Shown: positions 6,205 to 15,843 of the stretch, piece by piece | Numbering within the stretch: the first letter of the stretch is position 1 | Layout: each line of letters starts with the position of its first letter | NCBI RefSeq assembly: GCF_022899245.1 | Contig: NZ_JALJAZ010000001.1 | Coordinates: 228,501-292,500, forward strand | Source of the DNA: Falsirhodobacter halotolerans | Lineage (GTDB): Bacteria; Pseudomonadota; Alphaproteobacteria; Rhodobacterales; Rhodobacteraceae | DNA: 64,000 nucleotides | Reading direction: 5' to 3' | The notes under the pieces: generated by a model | Database searches by the model: none | What the model was told of the DNA's origin: nothing | The model's input: the letters and a program-made list of their open reading frames with translations, nothing else | Made by a program: the position numbers and the translations under genes

Positions 6205-8061
6205 GTGACGGAGAAGGCGGTTCAAACGGGGCCACAGGTCATTCAGGGCTATCTGAAGACGCTAGACGCCTCGCCCGGTGTCTATCGGATGCTGGATGCG
6301 CAAAATCAGGTTTTGTATGTCGGCAAGGCGCGGAACCTGAAGATGCGGGTGTCGAACTATGCCCGCGCCACCGGCCATTCGGGGCGCATCGCGCGGATGA
6401 TCCGCGAAACCGCCAGCATGATGTTCCTGACCACGCGGACCGAGACCGAGGCCCTGCTCTTGGAGCAGAACCTGATCAAGCAGCTCAAGCCCCGCTACAA
6501 CGTGCTGCTGCGCGACGACAAGTCGTTTCCCGACATCCTGATCGCCAAGGATCACGCCTTCCCCATGATCCGCAAGCATCGGGGCAAGCGCGGCAAGGAC
6601 GGCAGCTATTTCGGGCCCTTTGCCAGCGCGGGCGCGGTGAACCGGACGCTGAACCAGTTGCAGCGGGTCTTCCTGCTGCGCACCTGTTCGGATTCGGTGT
6701 TCGAGGGGCGGACCCGGCCCTGCCTTCTGTTCCAGATCAAGCGCTGTTCCGCCCCCTGCGTGGGAAAGGTGGATGCGGCGGAATACGGCGCGTTGATCGC
6801 GGATGCGGAGCTGTTCCTCAAGGGTCGGTCCACGCGCGTTCAGGCCGATCTTGCGCGCGACATGGCCCGCGCGTCCGAGGAGATGGAGTTCGAACGCGCC
6901 GCCGCCCTGCGTGACCGGATCAAGGCCCTGACGCAGGTGCAGCAGGGGCAGTCCATCAACCCGCAGGGCGTGGCGGAGGCGGATGTGATCGCCCTGCATA
7001 TGGAGGGCGGGCAGGCCTGTGTGCAGGTGTTCTTCATCCGCGCCAACCAAAGCTGGGGCAACCGCGACTTCTATCCCAAAACCGCCGGGGCCGACGCGCC
7101 CGAGGTGCTGGAGGCCTTCCTGACGCAGTTCTATGACGACAAGGAGCCGCCCCGCATGGTGCTTCTGTCGCATGAGGTGGAGAATCCCGATCTGGTGCGC
7201 GCCGTCCTGACCGAACGGGCAGGACGCAAGGTGGCGGTGGGCGTGCCGCAGCGGGGGGAAAAGGCGGTGCTGGTGGCCAACGCCGTCCGCAACGCCCGCG
7301 AAAGCCTCGCCCGCCGCATGTCCGAAAGCGCCACGCAGACCAAGCTGTTGGAAGGCGTGGCCGAGGCGTTCGGATTGGACGCCCCGCCCGCGCGGATCGA
7401 GGTCTATGACAACTCGCATATTCAGGGCACGAACGCGGTGGGCGGGATGATCGTGGCCGGCCCCGAAGGCTTCATCAAAAGCCAGTATCGCAAGTTCAAC
7501 ATCAAAAGTGCCGCCGGGGCCAACAGCGACGACTTCGGCATGATGACCGAGGTTCTGACCCGCCGGTTCGAACGTTTGCTGAAGGAAGATCCCGACCGTC
7601 AGTCCGATGCGTGGCCCGATCTTCTGCTGATCGACGGCGGCGCGGGGCAGGTCAGCGCCGTGCGCGCCGTCATGGCCGAACTGGGTGTGGAGGACATTCC
7701 CATGGTCGGCGTGGCCAAGGGCATCGACCGCGACGCCGGCAAGGAGGAGTTCCACCGCACCGGCCAGCGCCCCTTCGCCCTGCAACGCAACGACCCGGTC
7801 CTCTATTTCATCCAGCGTCTGCGGGACGAGGCGCACCGTTGGGCCATCGGCGCGCACCGCACCAAGCGGGCCAAGGCCGTCAGCGCAACCCCTTTGGACG
7901 ACATTCCGGGCGTGGGGGCCGCCCGCAAGCGCGCGCTGCTGGCGCATTTCGGCTCGGCCAAGGCCGTCGCCCGCGCGGGGATCGAAGATCTGCGGGCCGT
8001 GGGCGGCATTTCCGCGCAGATGGCGCAGAACGTCCACGATTTCTTTCATCCGCAGGGCTGA
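6205..8061 (+). CDS. uvrC: excinuclease ABC subunit C
   Basis: At 618 aa it has the normal UvrC length. The GIY-YIG nuclease (SPGVY ... LYVGKA, about 23-42) makes the 3' incision, a UVR motif near residues 215-245 contacts UvrB, the central RNase H-like domain ([20 protein letters not shown]) makes the 5' incision, and tandem HhH motifs ([22 protein letters not shown]) end the protein. It acts in nucleotide excision repair with UvrA and UvrB. The GTG at 6205 follows AGAGG and yields [12 protein letters not shown]; an upstream ATG would add 48 residues of non-family sequence. pgsA follows after 75 bases. Confidence 0.95.
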   Translation: MTEKAVQTGPQVIQGYLKTLDASPGVYRMLDAQNQVLYVGKARNLKMRVSNYARATGHSGRIARMIRETASMMFLTTRTETEALLLEQNLIKQLKPRYNVLLRDDKSFPDILIAKDHAFPMIRKHRGKRGKDGSYFGPFASAGAVNRTLNQLQRVFLLRTCSDSVFEGRTRPCLLFQIKRCSAPCVGKVDAAEYGALIADAELFLKGRSTRVQADLARDMARASEEMEFERAAALRDRIKALTQVQQGQSINPQGVAEADVIALHMEGGQACVQVFFIRANQSWGNRDFYPKTAGADAPEVLEAFLTQFYDDKEPPRMVLLSHEVENPDLVRAVLTERAGRKVAVGVPQRGEKAVLVANAVRNARESLARRMSESATQTKLLEGVAEAFGLDAPPARIEVYDNSHIQGTNAVGGMIVAGPEGFIKSQYRKFNIKSAAGANSDDFGMMTEVLTRRFERLLKEDPDRQSDAWPDLLLIDGGAGQVSAVRAVMAELGVEDIPMVGVAKGIDRDAGKEEFHRTGQRPFALQRNDPVLYFIQRLRDEAHRWAIGAHRTKRAKAVSATPLDDIPGVGAARKRALLAHFGSAKAVARAGIEDLRAVGGISAQMAQNVHDFFHPQG

Positions 8062-8136
8062 AACCGGACCATCCGTCGCATATCTGTTGTGCAACGAACC
8101 CTTTCTGCGGGTGGGGGGATAGGATAAGGCCAAAGC

Positions 8137-8802
8137 ATGACGTGGAATCTGCCGAACATCCTGACGGTCCTGCGCCTGCTGGCGGCCCCCGGCGTGGCGC
8201 TGATGTTTCTTTACTTCCATCGGCCCTGGGCCGACTGGGCGGCGCTGACCCTGTTCGTGGGCGCGGCGGTCACCGACTGGTTCGATGGCTATCTTGCGCG
8301 TCTGTGGAAACAGGAATCGAATTTCGGCCGGATGCTGGACCCGATCGCCGACAAGGCGATGGTGGTGATCGCGCTGGTGGTCATCACCGGATATTCCGGC
8401 ATGAACCCGTGGCTGATCCTGCCCGTGACCGTCATCCTGTTCCGTGAGGTGTTCGTGTCCGGCCTGCGCGAGTTTCTGGGGGCCCGCGCCGGTCTGTTGC
8501 GGGTGACGAAACTGGCGAAGTGGAAGACGACCGCGCAGATGGTGGCGATCGCCGTGCTGTTTCTGGGCACGGGGCTGGAATACATGGAAGGCATCGCCCG
8601 GCAGGGAATGACGCCCGAAGCCTATGCCGACGCCATGGCCAGCGGGCTGTCGGATCCCATCCGCACCTGCGGCGCGATCAGTTGTTCCACCACGGCCACG
8701 CAGATCGGGCTGGTGCTGATCTGGATCGCCGCCGTGCTGACCGCGATCACGGGCTGGGACTATTTCCAGAAATCCCGCCCCTATCTGAAGGACGAGGAAT
8801 GA
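8137..8802 (+). CDS. pgsA: CDP-diacylglycerol-glycerol-3-phosphate 3-phosphatidyltransferase
   Basis: An inner-membrane enzyme of 221 aa that makes phosphatidylglycerol-phosphate. The CDP-alcohol phosphotransferase motif is complete: Asp47, Asp50-Gly51, Ala54-Arg55, Gly64, Asp68 and Asp72 in the expected spacing. The N-terminus TWNLPNILTVLRLLAAP is typical of PgsA. A hydrophilic insertion at about residues 148-185 (TPEAYADAMASGL ... SCSTTATQ) separates the last two membrane segments, longer than in E. coli PgsA. Its TGA overlaps the moaD start (ATGA), so the uvrC-pgsA-moaD-moaE order is probably one transcript. Confidence 0.92.
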   Translation: MTWNLPNILTVLRLLAAPGVALMFLYFHRPWADWAALTLFVGAAVTDWFDGYLARLWKQESNFGRMLDPIADKAMVVIALVVITGYSGMNPWLILPVTVILFREVFVSGLREFLGARAGLLRVTKLAKWKTTAQMVAIAVLFLGTGLEYMEGIARQGMTPEAYADAMASGLSDPIRTCGAISCSTTATQIGLVLIWIAAVLTAITGWDYFQKSRPYLKDEE

Positions 8803-9047
8803 TCGACATCCTCTATTTCGCCTGGCTGCGCGAACGGATCGGCCTGCCGAAAGAACGGGTGGAGACATCCGCCCCCACCGTCGCCGCCTTGGTCGAGGAA
8901 TTGCGCGCCCGGAGCGATCATCACGCGCTGGCCCTGTCCGACCTGCGCGCCGTGCGCGTCGCGGTGGATCAGGAACTGACCGATTTCGACGCCCCCCTGA
9001 CCGGCGCGCGCGAGGTGGCGTTCTTTCCGCCCATGACCGGCGGATGA
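8799..9047 (+). CDS. moaD: molybdopterin synthase sulfur carrier subunit
   Basis: An 82-aa ubiquitin-fold protein beginning MIDILYFAWLRERIG and ending in the required Gly-Gly (FFPPMTGG), which is adenylated by MoeB and thiocarboxylated. It donates sulfur to precursor Z in molybdenum cofactor synthesis together with MoaE, whose gene overlaps its last four bases. The start overlaps the pgsA stop, indicating translational coupling. Confidence 0.92.
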   Translation: MIDILYFAWLRERIGLPKERVETSAPTVAALVEELRARSDHHALALSDLRAVRVAVDQELTDFDAPLTGAREVAFFPPMTGG

Positions 9048-9493
9048 GCGTCCCGTCACCCCATGTCCGCGTCCAGACCGAAGGCTTCGACGCGGGTGCG
9101 GAGCTGAACGCCTTTTCCCAAGGCCAGCCCTCCGGTGCCGTCGTGTCCTTTACCGGGATCGTCCGCGACAGCGGCGGCCTTCAGGCGATGGAGATCGAAC
9201 ATTACCCCGGCATGACCGAACGCGCCTTGTCCGCGATGGCGGATGAGGCGATCCGTCGCTTCACGCTGGACGCGGCGCTGGTCATCCACCGCCATGGACG
9301 GCTGGGTGTCGGAGAGGTCATCATGATGGTCGCCACCGCCAGCCGCCACCGCGCGCAGGCGTTCCAGGGGGCCGAGTTCCTCATGGATTACCTGAAATCC
9401 CGCGCGCCCTTCTGGAAGAAGGAAATCGCGGCGGAGGGTGCGGCCTGGGTCGCGGCGCGCCAGACGGATGAGGATGCGCTGACCCGCTGGTGA
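9044..9493 (+). CDS. moaE: molybdopterin synthase catalytic subunit
   Basis: A 149-aa protein of the usual MoaE size. It has the family segments GAVVSFTGIVRD, LEHYPGM-like IEHYPGM, and the active-site region DYLKSRAPFWKKE with its conserved lysines. It forms a heterotetramer with MoaD and converts cyclic pyranopterin monophosphate to molybdopterin. No other moa or moe genes are in the window. Convergent with the P1 peptidase gene, whose stop lies two bases beyond. Confidence 0.93.
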   Translation: MSVPSPHVRVQTEGFDAGAELNAFSQGQPSGAVVSFTGIVRDSGGLQAMEIEHYPGMTERALSAMADEAIRRFTLDAALVIHRHGRLGVGEVIMMVATASRHRAQAFQGAEFLMDYLKSRAPFWKKEIAAEGAAWVAARQTDEDALTRW

Positions 9494-9494
9494 C

Positions 9495-10481
9495 CTATCC
9501 CGCCAGCCCGTTGCGCCAGACGGGTTGCAGATCCCCCTCGCGCGGGGTCGCCTCATAGATGGCGCGGGCGATGGCGCGGATCAGGGCGCAGGCGGCGGCG
9601 TGGCCCAGAAGGAACATCTCCTCGTCCCGCACCGGCTTGGCGCCCGTGGCGGCGGCAAACACCAGATCCCCGTCATATTGCGTATGCGCGGGCACGATGC
9701 CGCGCGCGATGCCGTCCTGCGCCGCAATGGCCATGCGCTGCGCCTGCGCCTGCGTCAGGTCGGCATCGGTGGCGACGATGGCAAGGGTCGTGGCCTCGCC
9801 CTGCCGTTTCAGGGCCACGGGCTCCTCCTCTCCCACCAGAACCGCCGGCAGGCCGACCGATCCGAATTCGGCGTCGATTTCCCACGGGGCGGCCCAGAAC
9901 CGGCGGCTTTCGCCCGCCGTCACCGACCCCACCGCATTCACCGCCACCAGCGCGCCCACCGTGATCCCGTTCTTCAGCACGCAGGACGCCGATCCGACAC
10001 CCCCCTTCCACCGGGCGGTCATCGCGCCGAATCCGGCCCCCGCCGTGCCCAGATCGAACGTCTCGGCCGCCGCGTCGAACGCGGTCCGCCCCAGCGCTCG
10101 GTAGGGGTTGGCGTCCCACGCCTTGTCGCCCCCGTTGGCCAGATCGAACAGGATCGCCCCCGGCACGATCGGCACGCGCGCATCCCCCACGGCAAGGCCG
10201 CGTCCCGCCGCGCGCAGCCCGTCCGTCACCCCCGAACAGGCATCAAGGCCAAAGGCCGACCCGCCCGACAGCACCAGCGCATCCACCTTCTGCACAAGGC
10301 GGGACGGGTCCAGAAGGTCCGTCTCACGCGTGCCGGGGGCACCGCCCATGACCGACACGGCGGCGGTGAACGGGTGGTCGGCCGTCAGGACCGTGGTGCC
10401 CGACCGCAGAGTTTCGTCCTGCGCCTGACCGACGCGCAGCCCTGCGACATCGGTGATCAGATTGCGTGGTCCCTGTATCAT
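9495..10481 (-). CDS. P1 family peptidase (DmpA / L-aminopeptidase-D-esterase-like)
   Basis: The 328-aa product has the core features of DmpA-type N-terminal-nucleophile hydrolases: GLRVGQAQDE at the start, LSGGSAFGLDA (the glycine-rich loop after the first strand), KGGVGSASCVL and VGALVAVNAVGS around the expected self-cleavage site. Members are made as one chain that cuts itself into two subunits; they hydrolyse N-terminal amino acids or D-esters. The ATG at 10481 gives the family start MIQGPRNLITDVAGLRVG. Divergent from smc with a 136-bp gap. Confidence 0.85.
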   Translation of the reverse strand: MIQGPRNLITDVAGLRVGQAQDETLRSGTTVLTADHPFTAAVSVMGGAPGTRETDLLDPSRLVQKVDALVLSGGSAFGLDACSGVTDGLRAAGRGLAVGDARVPIVPGAILFDLANGGDKAWDANPYRALGRTAFDAAAETFDLGTAGAGFGAMTARWKGGVGSASCVLKNGITVGALVAVNAVGSVTAGESRRFWAAPWEIDAEFGSVGLPAVLVGEEEPVALKRQGEATTLAIVATDADLTQAQAQRMAIAAQDGIARGIVPAHTQYDGDLVFAAATGAKPVRDEEMFLLGHAAACALIRAIARAIYEATPREGDLQPVWRNGLAG

Positions 10482-10617
10482 GGCAGCCCCCTGGTATGTC
10501 CCGTGGGGTCCATCCCCGAATCGCGCCATCCTAGCCAAGATGCCGCAGGGGTAAAGGCACCCCGAGTTGACATGGCCCCCCGTTCGCGAAACATGGGGCG
10601 ATCTTCGGAGGACCCCC

Positions 10618-13600
10618 TTGCGTTTCAACCGCCTGCGTCTGAACGGCTTCAAAAGCTTCGTCGACCCCACGGATATGCTGATCCGGGAGGGGCTGACGGG
10701 CGTGGTCGGGCCGAACGGGTGCGGCAAGTCGAACCTGCTGGAGGCGCTGCGCTGGGTCATGGGCGAAAACCGCCCCACCGCGATGCGCGGCGCGGGAATG
10801 GAGGATGTGATTTTCGCGGGCACGTCCAGCCGTGGGGCCCGGAACTTTGCCGAGGTGGCGCTGGTCATCGACAATGCGGACCGTCTGGCCCCGGCGGGGT
10901 TCAACGACCAGGATCAGATCGAGATCATCCGTCGCATCACCCGGGATGCGGGGTCGGCCTACAAGGTCAACACGCGCGATGTGCGGGCCAAGGACGTGCA
11001 GATGCTGTTCGCCGACGCCTCCACCGGGGCGCACAGCCCGGCGCTGGTGCGGCAGGGGCAAATCTCCGAACTCATCAACGCCAAGCCCCGCGCGCGGCGG
11101 CGGATACTGGAGGAGGCTGCGGGGATCTCCGGCCTTTACGCCCGCCGCCACGACGCCGAATTGCGGCTGACGGCGACCGAGGCGAACCTGACCCGCGTGG
11201 CCGATGTCGTGGAAGGGCTGGCGGGGCAGCTTCAGGTTCTGGCGCGGCAGGCGAAACAGGCCCAACGCTACCGCGAGATCGGCGAGGCGCTGCGCCGGGC
11301 CGAGGGGGCGCTTCTGTGGCGCCGGTGGAACGAGGCGGATCACGCGCGGCAGGAGGCCGAGGCCGGTCTGCGCGCCGCCGCCCAGGCCGCCGCGACGGCA
11401 GAGCGCGAGGCCGGGGCCGCCGCCACGGCGCGCGAAGGCGCCGAAGCGGCCCTTGCGCCCGCACGGGACGAAGACGCCATCGCCAGCGCCCTGTTCGCGC
11501 GGCTGGAGGCCGAGGGCGTCACTCTGGCCGACCGCGAGGGGCGGGCGCTGGCCGCCATCGACGCGTTGCGCCAACGTCTGGATCAACTGTCCCGCGACGC
11601 CGCGCGCGAAGAGGCGTTGACACGTGACGCCACCGACAGTTTGGAGCGGCTGGAGGCCGAGGCCGAGGTTCTGGCCGCCGCCGCTGACGGGCAGGACGAC
11701 GCGCTGGAGGAGGCGGTGGAGGCGTCGGAAATCGCCGCTGAACGTCTGGCGGACGAGGAACTGGCCCACACCGCCCGCACCGAGGATGTGGCCCGCCTGT
11801 CGGCCCGCGACCAGTCCGCCCGCCGCCTGCTGGCCGACACCCGCGCCGCGCTGGAGCGGACCGAGGCCGCCGCCGTCCGCGCGGGGGCCGAGGCCGACAC
11901 GGCGGCCGCCGATCAGGCGGGGCTGGCCGACGCCCTGACCAAAGCCGAAGACATGCTGGCCGAGGCGCGCGAGGCGGCGGAGGCCGCCGAAGAGGCGCTG
12001 GCCACCGCCGAGGACACCCGCGCCACCGCGCAGGAGGCGGAGGCCGAGGCCCGCGCCGCCCGGTCGGCGGCGGCGTCCGAGGCCGGGGCGCTGGCGGCGG
12101 AGGTGGCGGCCCTGACCCGCCTGATCGACCGCGACACCGAAGGGGGCCAGCCGCTTCTGGACCGCCTGCGGGTGGCGGAGGGGTATGAGGCGGCGCTGGG
12201 CGCGGCGCTGGCCGACGATCTGCGGGCCGAGGAGGGGCCGAGCGGCTGGATCGCCCTGCCCGATTACGACGCGCCGGACGTCCCGGACGGGGCCGTGCCC
12301 TTGTCGGATCATGTCACCGCCCCGCCGGTTCTGACCCGCCGTCTGGGCCGGATCGGGATCGTTCCGCGCGATGCGGGCGCGGCGCGGCAGGCCGCCCTGC
12401 GCCCCGGCCAGCGGCTGGTCAGCCTTGAGGGCGATCTCTGGCGCTGGGACGGGTTTCGTGTCGGGGGGGACGAGGCCCCCTCCGCCGCCGCGCTGCGGTT
12501 GCGCCAGAAGAACCGGCTGGCCCATCTGACCGAGGAGCTGGAGGGTGCCGAGGCGCGGTCAACCGCCGCGCATACCGCCCATGCGGCGGCGGACAGCGCC
12601 CTGATCCGCGCCACGCAGGACGATCAGACAGCGCGCGAGATGCGCCGCGCCGCCGATGCCCGCGTGGCGGAGGCCAGCCGCGCCGCCTCGCGCGCCGAGG
12701 CCGACCGGTCCATCGCGGCGGGCCGTGTGGAAACCGCCCGCGCCACCGCCCGCCGTCATGCCGACGAATCCCGCGCCGCCCGCCTGCGGCTGACCGAGGC
12801 GGAGGGCCAGCAGGTGCCCGAGGGCGACCTCGCCGCCGCCCGTGCCGCCGTCGAGCAGGGCCGCATGGCGGTGGAGGGCGCGCGGATCGCCATGCTGTCC
12901 CGCCGCGCCGCGTTGGACGACCTGCGCCGCGAGGGCGAGGCCCGCCGCCGCCGCCGCGACGAGGTGGCGCGCGAGCTGGCGGGCTGGCGGCAGCGGTCCG
13001 ATACGGCGGGGCGGCGCAAGGCCGAACTCGCCGACCGCCACGCCGCCACCGCACAGGAGTTGGAGGAGGCGACCGCCGCCCCCGAGGAGCTGGCCGAGCT
13101 GCGCGAGGGGCTGGCCGAGCGGCTGGAGGAGGCCGGGGCCCGCCGGAACGCCGCCCGCGCCGCCCTGACTGCCGCCGAAACCACCGCCCGCACCGCGCAG
13201 GAGGCCGAGCGCGACACCGCCCGTCACGCCGCCGACGCCCGCGAGGCCCGCGCCCGCACCGAAGCCCTGCGCGATGCGGCCCGCGACGCCACGGACGCCG
13301 CCGCCCTGCGGATTGCCGAGGAGACCGACCGCTCGCCCGAGGCGCTTCTGGCGACGCTGGGCGATCCCGCCGCCTTCGGCCCCGCCGCGCAGTTGGAGGA
13401 CGACGTTGCCCGCCTGCGCCGCCAGCGCGACGCCCTGGGCGCGGTGAACCTGCGCGCCGAGGAGGATGCCCGCGCCCTGACCGAGGAGCATGACACCCTC
13501 GCCGCCGAAAAGGCCGATCTGGAGGAGGCGATCAAGGCCCTGCGCGCCGGGATCGGCGGCCTGAACCGGGAGGGGCGCGAACGGCTTCTGGCTGCCTTCA

Positions 13601-14055
13601 CCGAGGTCAATGCCAGCTTCGGAACGTTGTTCACCCATCTGTTCGGCGGGGGCGAGGCGCGGCTGGTCATGGTGGAATCCGACGATCCGCTGGATGCGGG
13701 GCTGGAGATCATGTGCCAGCCGCCGGGCAAGAAGCTGTCCACCCTGTCGCTTTTGTCGGGGGGCGAGCAGACGCTGACCGCCATGGCGCTGATCTTTGCC
13801 GTCTTTCTGGCCAACCCCGCGCCGATCTGCGTGCTGGACGAGGTGGATGCGCCGCTGGACGACGCCAACGTCACCCGCTTCTGCGATCTGCTGGACGAGA
13901 TGACGCGCCGGACCGACACGCGGTTCCTGATCATCACCCACCACGCGGTGACGATGGCGCGGATGGACCGGCTGTTCGGGGTGACGATGGTGGAACAGGG
14001 CGTCAGCCAACTGGTCAGCGTGGACCTGAAGAAGGCCGAGGCGCTGGTCGCCTAG
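10618..14055 (+). CDS. smc: chromosome segregation protein SMC
   Basis: The 1145-aa product is a full SMC ATPase. Walker A is GPNGCGKSN (31-39) after RLNGFKSFVDPT. Two very Ala/Glu/Arg-rich coiled-coil arms flank a hinge at about 500-605, and the C-terminal head has the signature LSLLSGGEQTLTA and Walker B ICVLDEVDAPLDDAN. It acts as a dimer with ScpA and ScpB to organise and separate chromosomes. The start is a TTG at 10618, eight bases after GGAGG; the nearest upstream ATG would add 17 residues lacking family likeness. The arms' low-complexity codon use produces long spurious frames on both strands. Confidence 0.93.
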   Translation: MRFNRLRLNGFKSFVDPTDMLIREGLTGVVGPNGCGKSNLLEALRWVMGENRPTAMRGAGMEDVIFAGTSSRGARNFAEVALVIDNADRLAPAGFNDQDQIEIIRRITRDAGSAYKVNTRDVRAKDVQMLFADASTGAHSPALVRQGQISELINAKPRARRRILEEAAGISGLYARRHDAELRLTATEANLTRVADVVEGLAGQLQVLARQAKQAQRYREIGEALRRAEGALLWRRWNEADHARQEAEAGLRAAAQAAATAEREAGAAATAREGAEAALAPARDEDAIASALFARLEAEGVTLADREGRALAAIDALRQRLDQLSRDAAREEALTRDATDSLERLEAEAEVLAAAADGQDDALEEAVEASEIAAERLADEELAHTARTEDVARLSARDQSARRLLADTRAALERTEAAAVRAGAEADTAAADQAGLADALTKAEDMLAEAREAAEAAEEALATAEDTRATAQEAEAEARAARSAAASEAGALAAEVAALTRLIDRDTEGGQPLLDRLRVAEGYEAALGAALADDLRAEEGPSGWIALPDYDAPDVPDGAVPLSDHVTAPPVLTRRLGRIGIVPRDAGAARQAALRPGQRLVSLEGDLWRWDGFRVGGDEAPSAAALRLRQKNRLAHLTEELEGAEARSTAAHTAHAAADSALIRATQDDQTAREMRRAADARVAEASRAASRAEADRSIAAGRVETARATARRHADESRAARLRLTEAEGQQVPEGDLAAARAAVEQGRMAVEGARIAMLSRRAALDDLRREGEARRRRRDEVARELAGWRQRSDTAGRRKAELADRHAATAQELEEATAAPEELAELREGLAERLEEAGARRNAARAALTAAETTARTAQEAERDTARHAADAREARARTEALRDAARDATDAAALRIAEETDRSPEALLATLGDPAAFGPAAQLEDDVARLRRQRDALGAVNLRAEEDARALTEEHDTLAAEKADLEEAIKALRAGIGGLNREGRERLLAAFTEVNASFGTLFTHLFGGGEARLVMVESDDPLDAGLEIMCQPPGKKLSTLSLLSGGEQTLTAMALIFAVFLANPAPICVLDEVDAPLDDANVTRFCDLLDEMTRRTDTRFLIITHHAVTMARMDRLFGVTMVEQGVSQLVSVDLKKAEALVA

Positions 14056-14579
14056 ACCTTGCGGATCACGTCGCCCAGACGAACCTCGCCATCCTGTTCG
14101 ATGGAACAGAGGATGCCGCGCAGGCGCAGGTGGGGATGGGCCACGACCCAATCCTTGGCGTCCGCCCCGTAACGCACCTTCCATTTCACGCAGGCGTCGT
14201 TGAAGGCGTCCGACACCCGCACCACCGCCGTGCCCAGATGCAGCAGCGTGCCCACGGGCAGGTTCGCCTCGGTCATGTCCAGATCGGCGATGACCGGATC
14301 GCCCGGATGCAGGCCGCCCCCGCAGACCAGATCGCGGATGCGGGCGGGCAGGATCGACACCTGAATGCGCGGATCGGGCGACCCATCGGCCAGCCGCATC
14401 CACGGGGCCTTGGTCCACCGTTCGCCCGGAATGCCGCCCGCCCGGGTCAGGGTCAGGCGGTCGGGAAAGGTGCGCTGCCCGTAATCCGGGCGAAAGCACA
14501 GGCAGGTGACGGGGGCCGCGTCCTTGGGCGCGTCCAGAATGTGGGGCAGGGCGGCGTCAAGGTCGGCGCGTGGAATCAT
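14052..14579 (-). CDS. MOSC domain protein
   Basis: A 175-aa protein whose core (TLTRAGGIPGERWTKAPW, QVSILPARIRDLVCG, LHPGDPVIADLDMTEANLPVGTLLHLG) fits a MOSC domain. MOSC domains bind molybdenum cofactor or move sulfur; no conserved Cys at the usual C-terminal position is apparent, and the only Cys in the core is in RDLVCGGG. Its stop overlaps the end of smc and its start overlaps the glycosyltransferase gene by four bases, so those two minus-strand genes form a unit. Confidence 0.8.
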   Translation of the reverse strand: MIPRADLDAALPHILDAPKDAAPVTCLCFRPDYGQRTFPDRLTLTRAGGIPGERWTKAPWMRLADGSPDPRIQVSILPARIRDLVCGGGLHPGDPVIADLDMTEANLPVGTLLHLGTAVVRVSDAFNDACVKWKVRYGADAKDWVVAHPHLRLRGILCSIEQDGEVRLGDVIRKV

Positions 14580-15430
14580 GGGATGTCCTTTTCATGGCGG
14601 GCCAGATCAAGATCGACCGTCATCAAAAGCCCGCACGCGCGCAAGATCCGCCGCCGCCAGCCGGATGGATTCTGCACCGCGTCATAGAACGGCGCAACCC
14701 GCGCCGGATCGGACAGAACCGCCACCAGCGCCGCATTGCCGCCATAGGCCCCGCGCGCCAGCCGGAAGGGAAGGCGGCCCTGCCACGCCGAACGGTCATC
14801 GGCGTGAAAATGCAGCAGCGGCAGGTCGGGGGCGAAGGGAATCCCCTTGATCCGCGCGCCGTTCAGGAACCCGCCATGCAGGCGCGGCTCCATCCCTGGC
14901 ACGCCGGTGCGGAAGAACGATTTGCCGATATGATGGCTGAGCGCGCCGCGCTGCAACGTCTGCGCATGGGGGCCGAAGGCGATCCGGCGCATCAACCAGC
15001 GGCGGCGCAGCGGGGCGCGGAACTCCCGCCCGCCTTCCAGCGCCTCCCACGGGCGAAGGGGCAGAAGGGGGGTGGCCGTTTCGGCCAGAACCTCGCCCAC
15101 CGGGCGCAGGGGATGGAGGAATTCGTCCACGTCCAGATGGGCGATCCAAGGCAACGGCGCCTGCGCATACAGACGCTGCATGTTGCGGGCCTGCCGGTTC
15201 TGATGCCGGTCGGGGCGCCGCGCCCCCCACCAGCGGGCATCGCAGCGCTGGACCGTCACGCGCGGATGGGACAGGGCGAAGGGGTCGTCGGGGTCGTCCA
15301 GATGCAGCCAGATATGGTCCGCGCCAAGGGACAGATGGTGGCCGACAAAGGCGCGCAGCGCTTTGGGCGGGGCCTTGGCGGTGGTGCAGATCCCCCACGT
15401 CATGTCAGGCCCTTTTGCCGGTGCGACCAT
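14576..15430 (-). CDS. glycosyltransferase family 2-like protein
   Basis: The 284-aa product begins with a Rossmann-like strand (TWGICTTAKAPPKALRAFVGHH) and contains HLDVDEFLHP, a DxD-type metal/nucleotide-sugar motif followed by the acidic DEF typical of the GT2-related Glyco_tranf_2_4 group. HHIGKSFFRTG and LLHFHADDRSAW lie further on. It probably transfers a sugar to a surface polysaccharide, but the acceptor is unknown and no other polysaccharide gene adjoins it. An alternative ATG at 15403 (MTWGICTT) removes nine weakly conserved residues and may be the true start. Confidence 0.7.
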   Translation of the reverse strand: MVAPAKGPDMTWGICTTAKAPPKALRAFVGHHLSLGADHIWLHLDDPDDPFALSHPRVTVQRCDARWWGARRPDRHQNRQARNMQRLYAQAPLPWIAHLDVDEFLHPLRPVGEVLAETATPLLPLRPWEALEGGREFRAPLRRRWLMRRIAFGPHAQTLQRGALSHHIGKSFFRTGVPGMEPRLHGGFLNGARIKGIPFAPDLPLLHFHADDRSAWQGRLPFRLARGAYGGNAALVAVLSDPARVAPFYDAVQNPSGWRRRILRACGLLMTVDLDLARHEKDIP

Positions 15431-15495
15431 GGGAACAATAGACAGGGTTCGGCTCTTTCCTCAATGTGGATTCGCGGAAGGTATGGGGGGATGAC

Positions 15496-15843
15496 ATGCT
15501 GGAATTTCTGACCGAGGAATTGCGCGAGGGTCTGCGTTCGGCGCGGCGCACACGTCAGCGGGGCAGCCGCCTGCACATCCAGTTGGGCGACACGGTGTTT
15601 CCGCTGCGCCGAATGTGGGGCACGGGCCTGTCGGTGGACGCCGCGCGTCTGGAGCATCTGCGCGGGCTGGTCGACATCTATGACGGGCCGCGCCATGTCG
15701 GGCATTGCCTGATCGTCGCCTCCACCGTCGAAGGCGACGAGTTGATCTGCGAGTTCAAGTCGTTCCAGCCGGTGTATGAGGTGCCGCCCGTCGATTATGA
15801 ACGGGCGGATTCCGCTGTGCGCGGATATCTGACCGCGCGTTGA
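15496..15843 (+). CDS. conserved hypothetical protein (115 aa)
   Basis: No family recognised. The product begins MLEFLTEELREGLRSARRTRQRG, a basic amphipathic helix, then predicted beta-rich sequence (LHIQLGDTVFPLRRMWGTG, HVGHCLIVASTVEGDELICEFK) and an acidic/Tyr tail (FQPVYEVPPVDYERAD). There is no signal peptide or membrane helix. The alternation of strands and the GLVDIYDGPR segment recall small beta-barrel domains such as PilZ, but the RxxxR and DxSxxG motifs of PilZ are absent. The ATG at 15496 follows a G-rich stretch. Divergent from the glycosyltransferase gene; convergent with and abutting the lyase gene. Confidence 0.65.
   Translation: MLEFLTEELREGLRSARRTRQRGSRLHIQLGDTVFPLRRMWGTGLSVDAARLEHLRGLVDIYDGPRHVGHCLIVASTVEGDELICEFKSFQPVYEVPPVDYERADSAVRGYLTAR

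Noticed and set aside
6262-8868. 868-codon frame antisense to uvrC and pgsA
   Set aside because: Same composition effect; the sense strand has complete, recognisable genes.
11300-13400. Internal repeats or a frameshift in smc
   Set aside because: The Ala/Glu/Arg-rich codons are coiled-coil arms. The reading frame is open from Walker A to Walker B with normal length.
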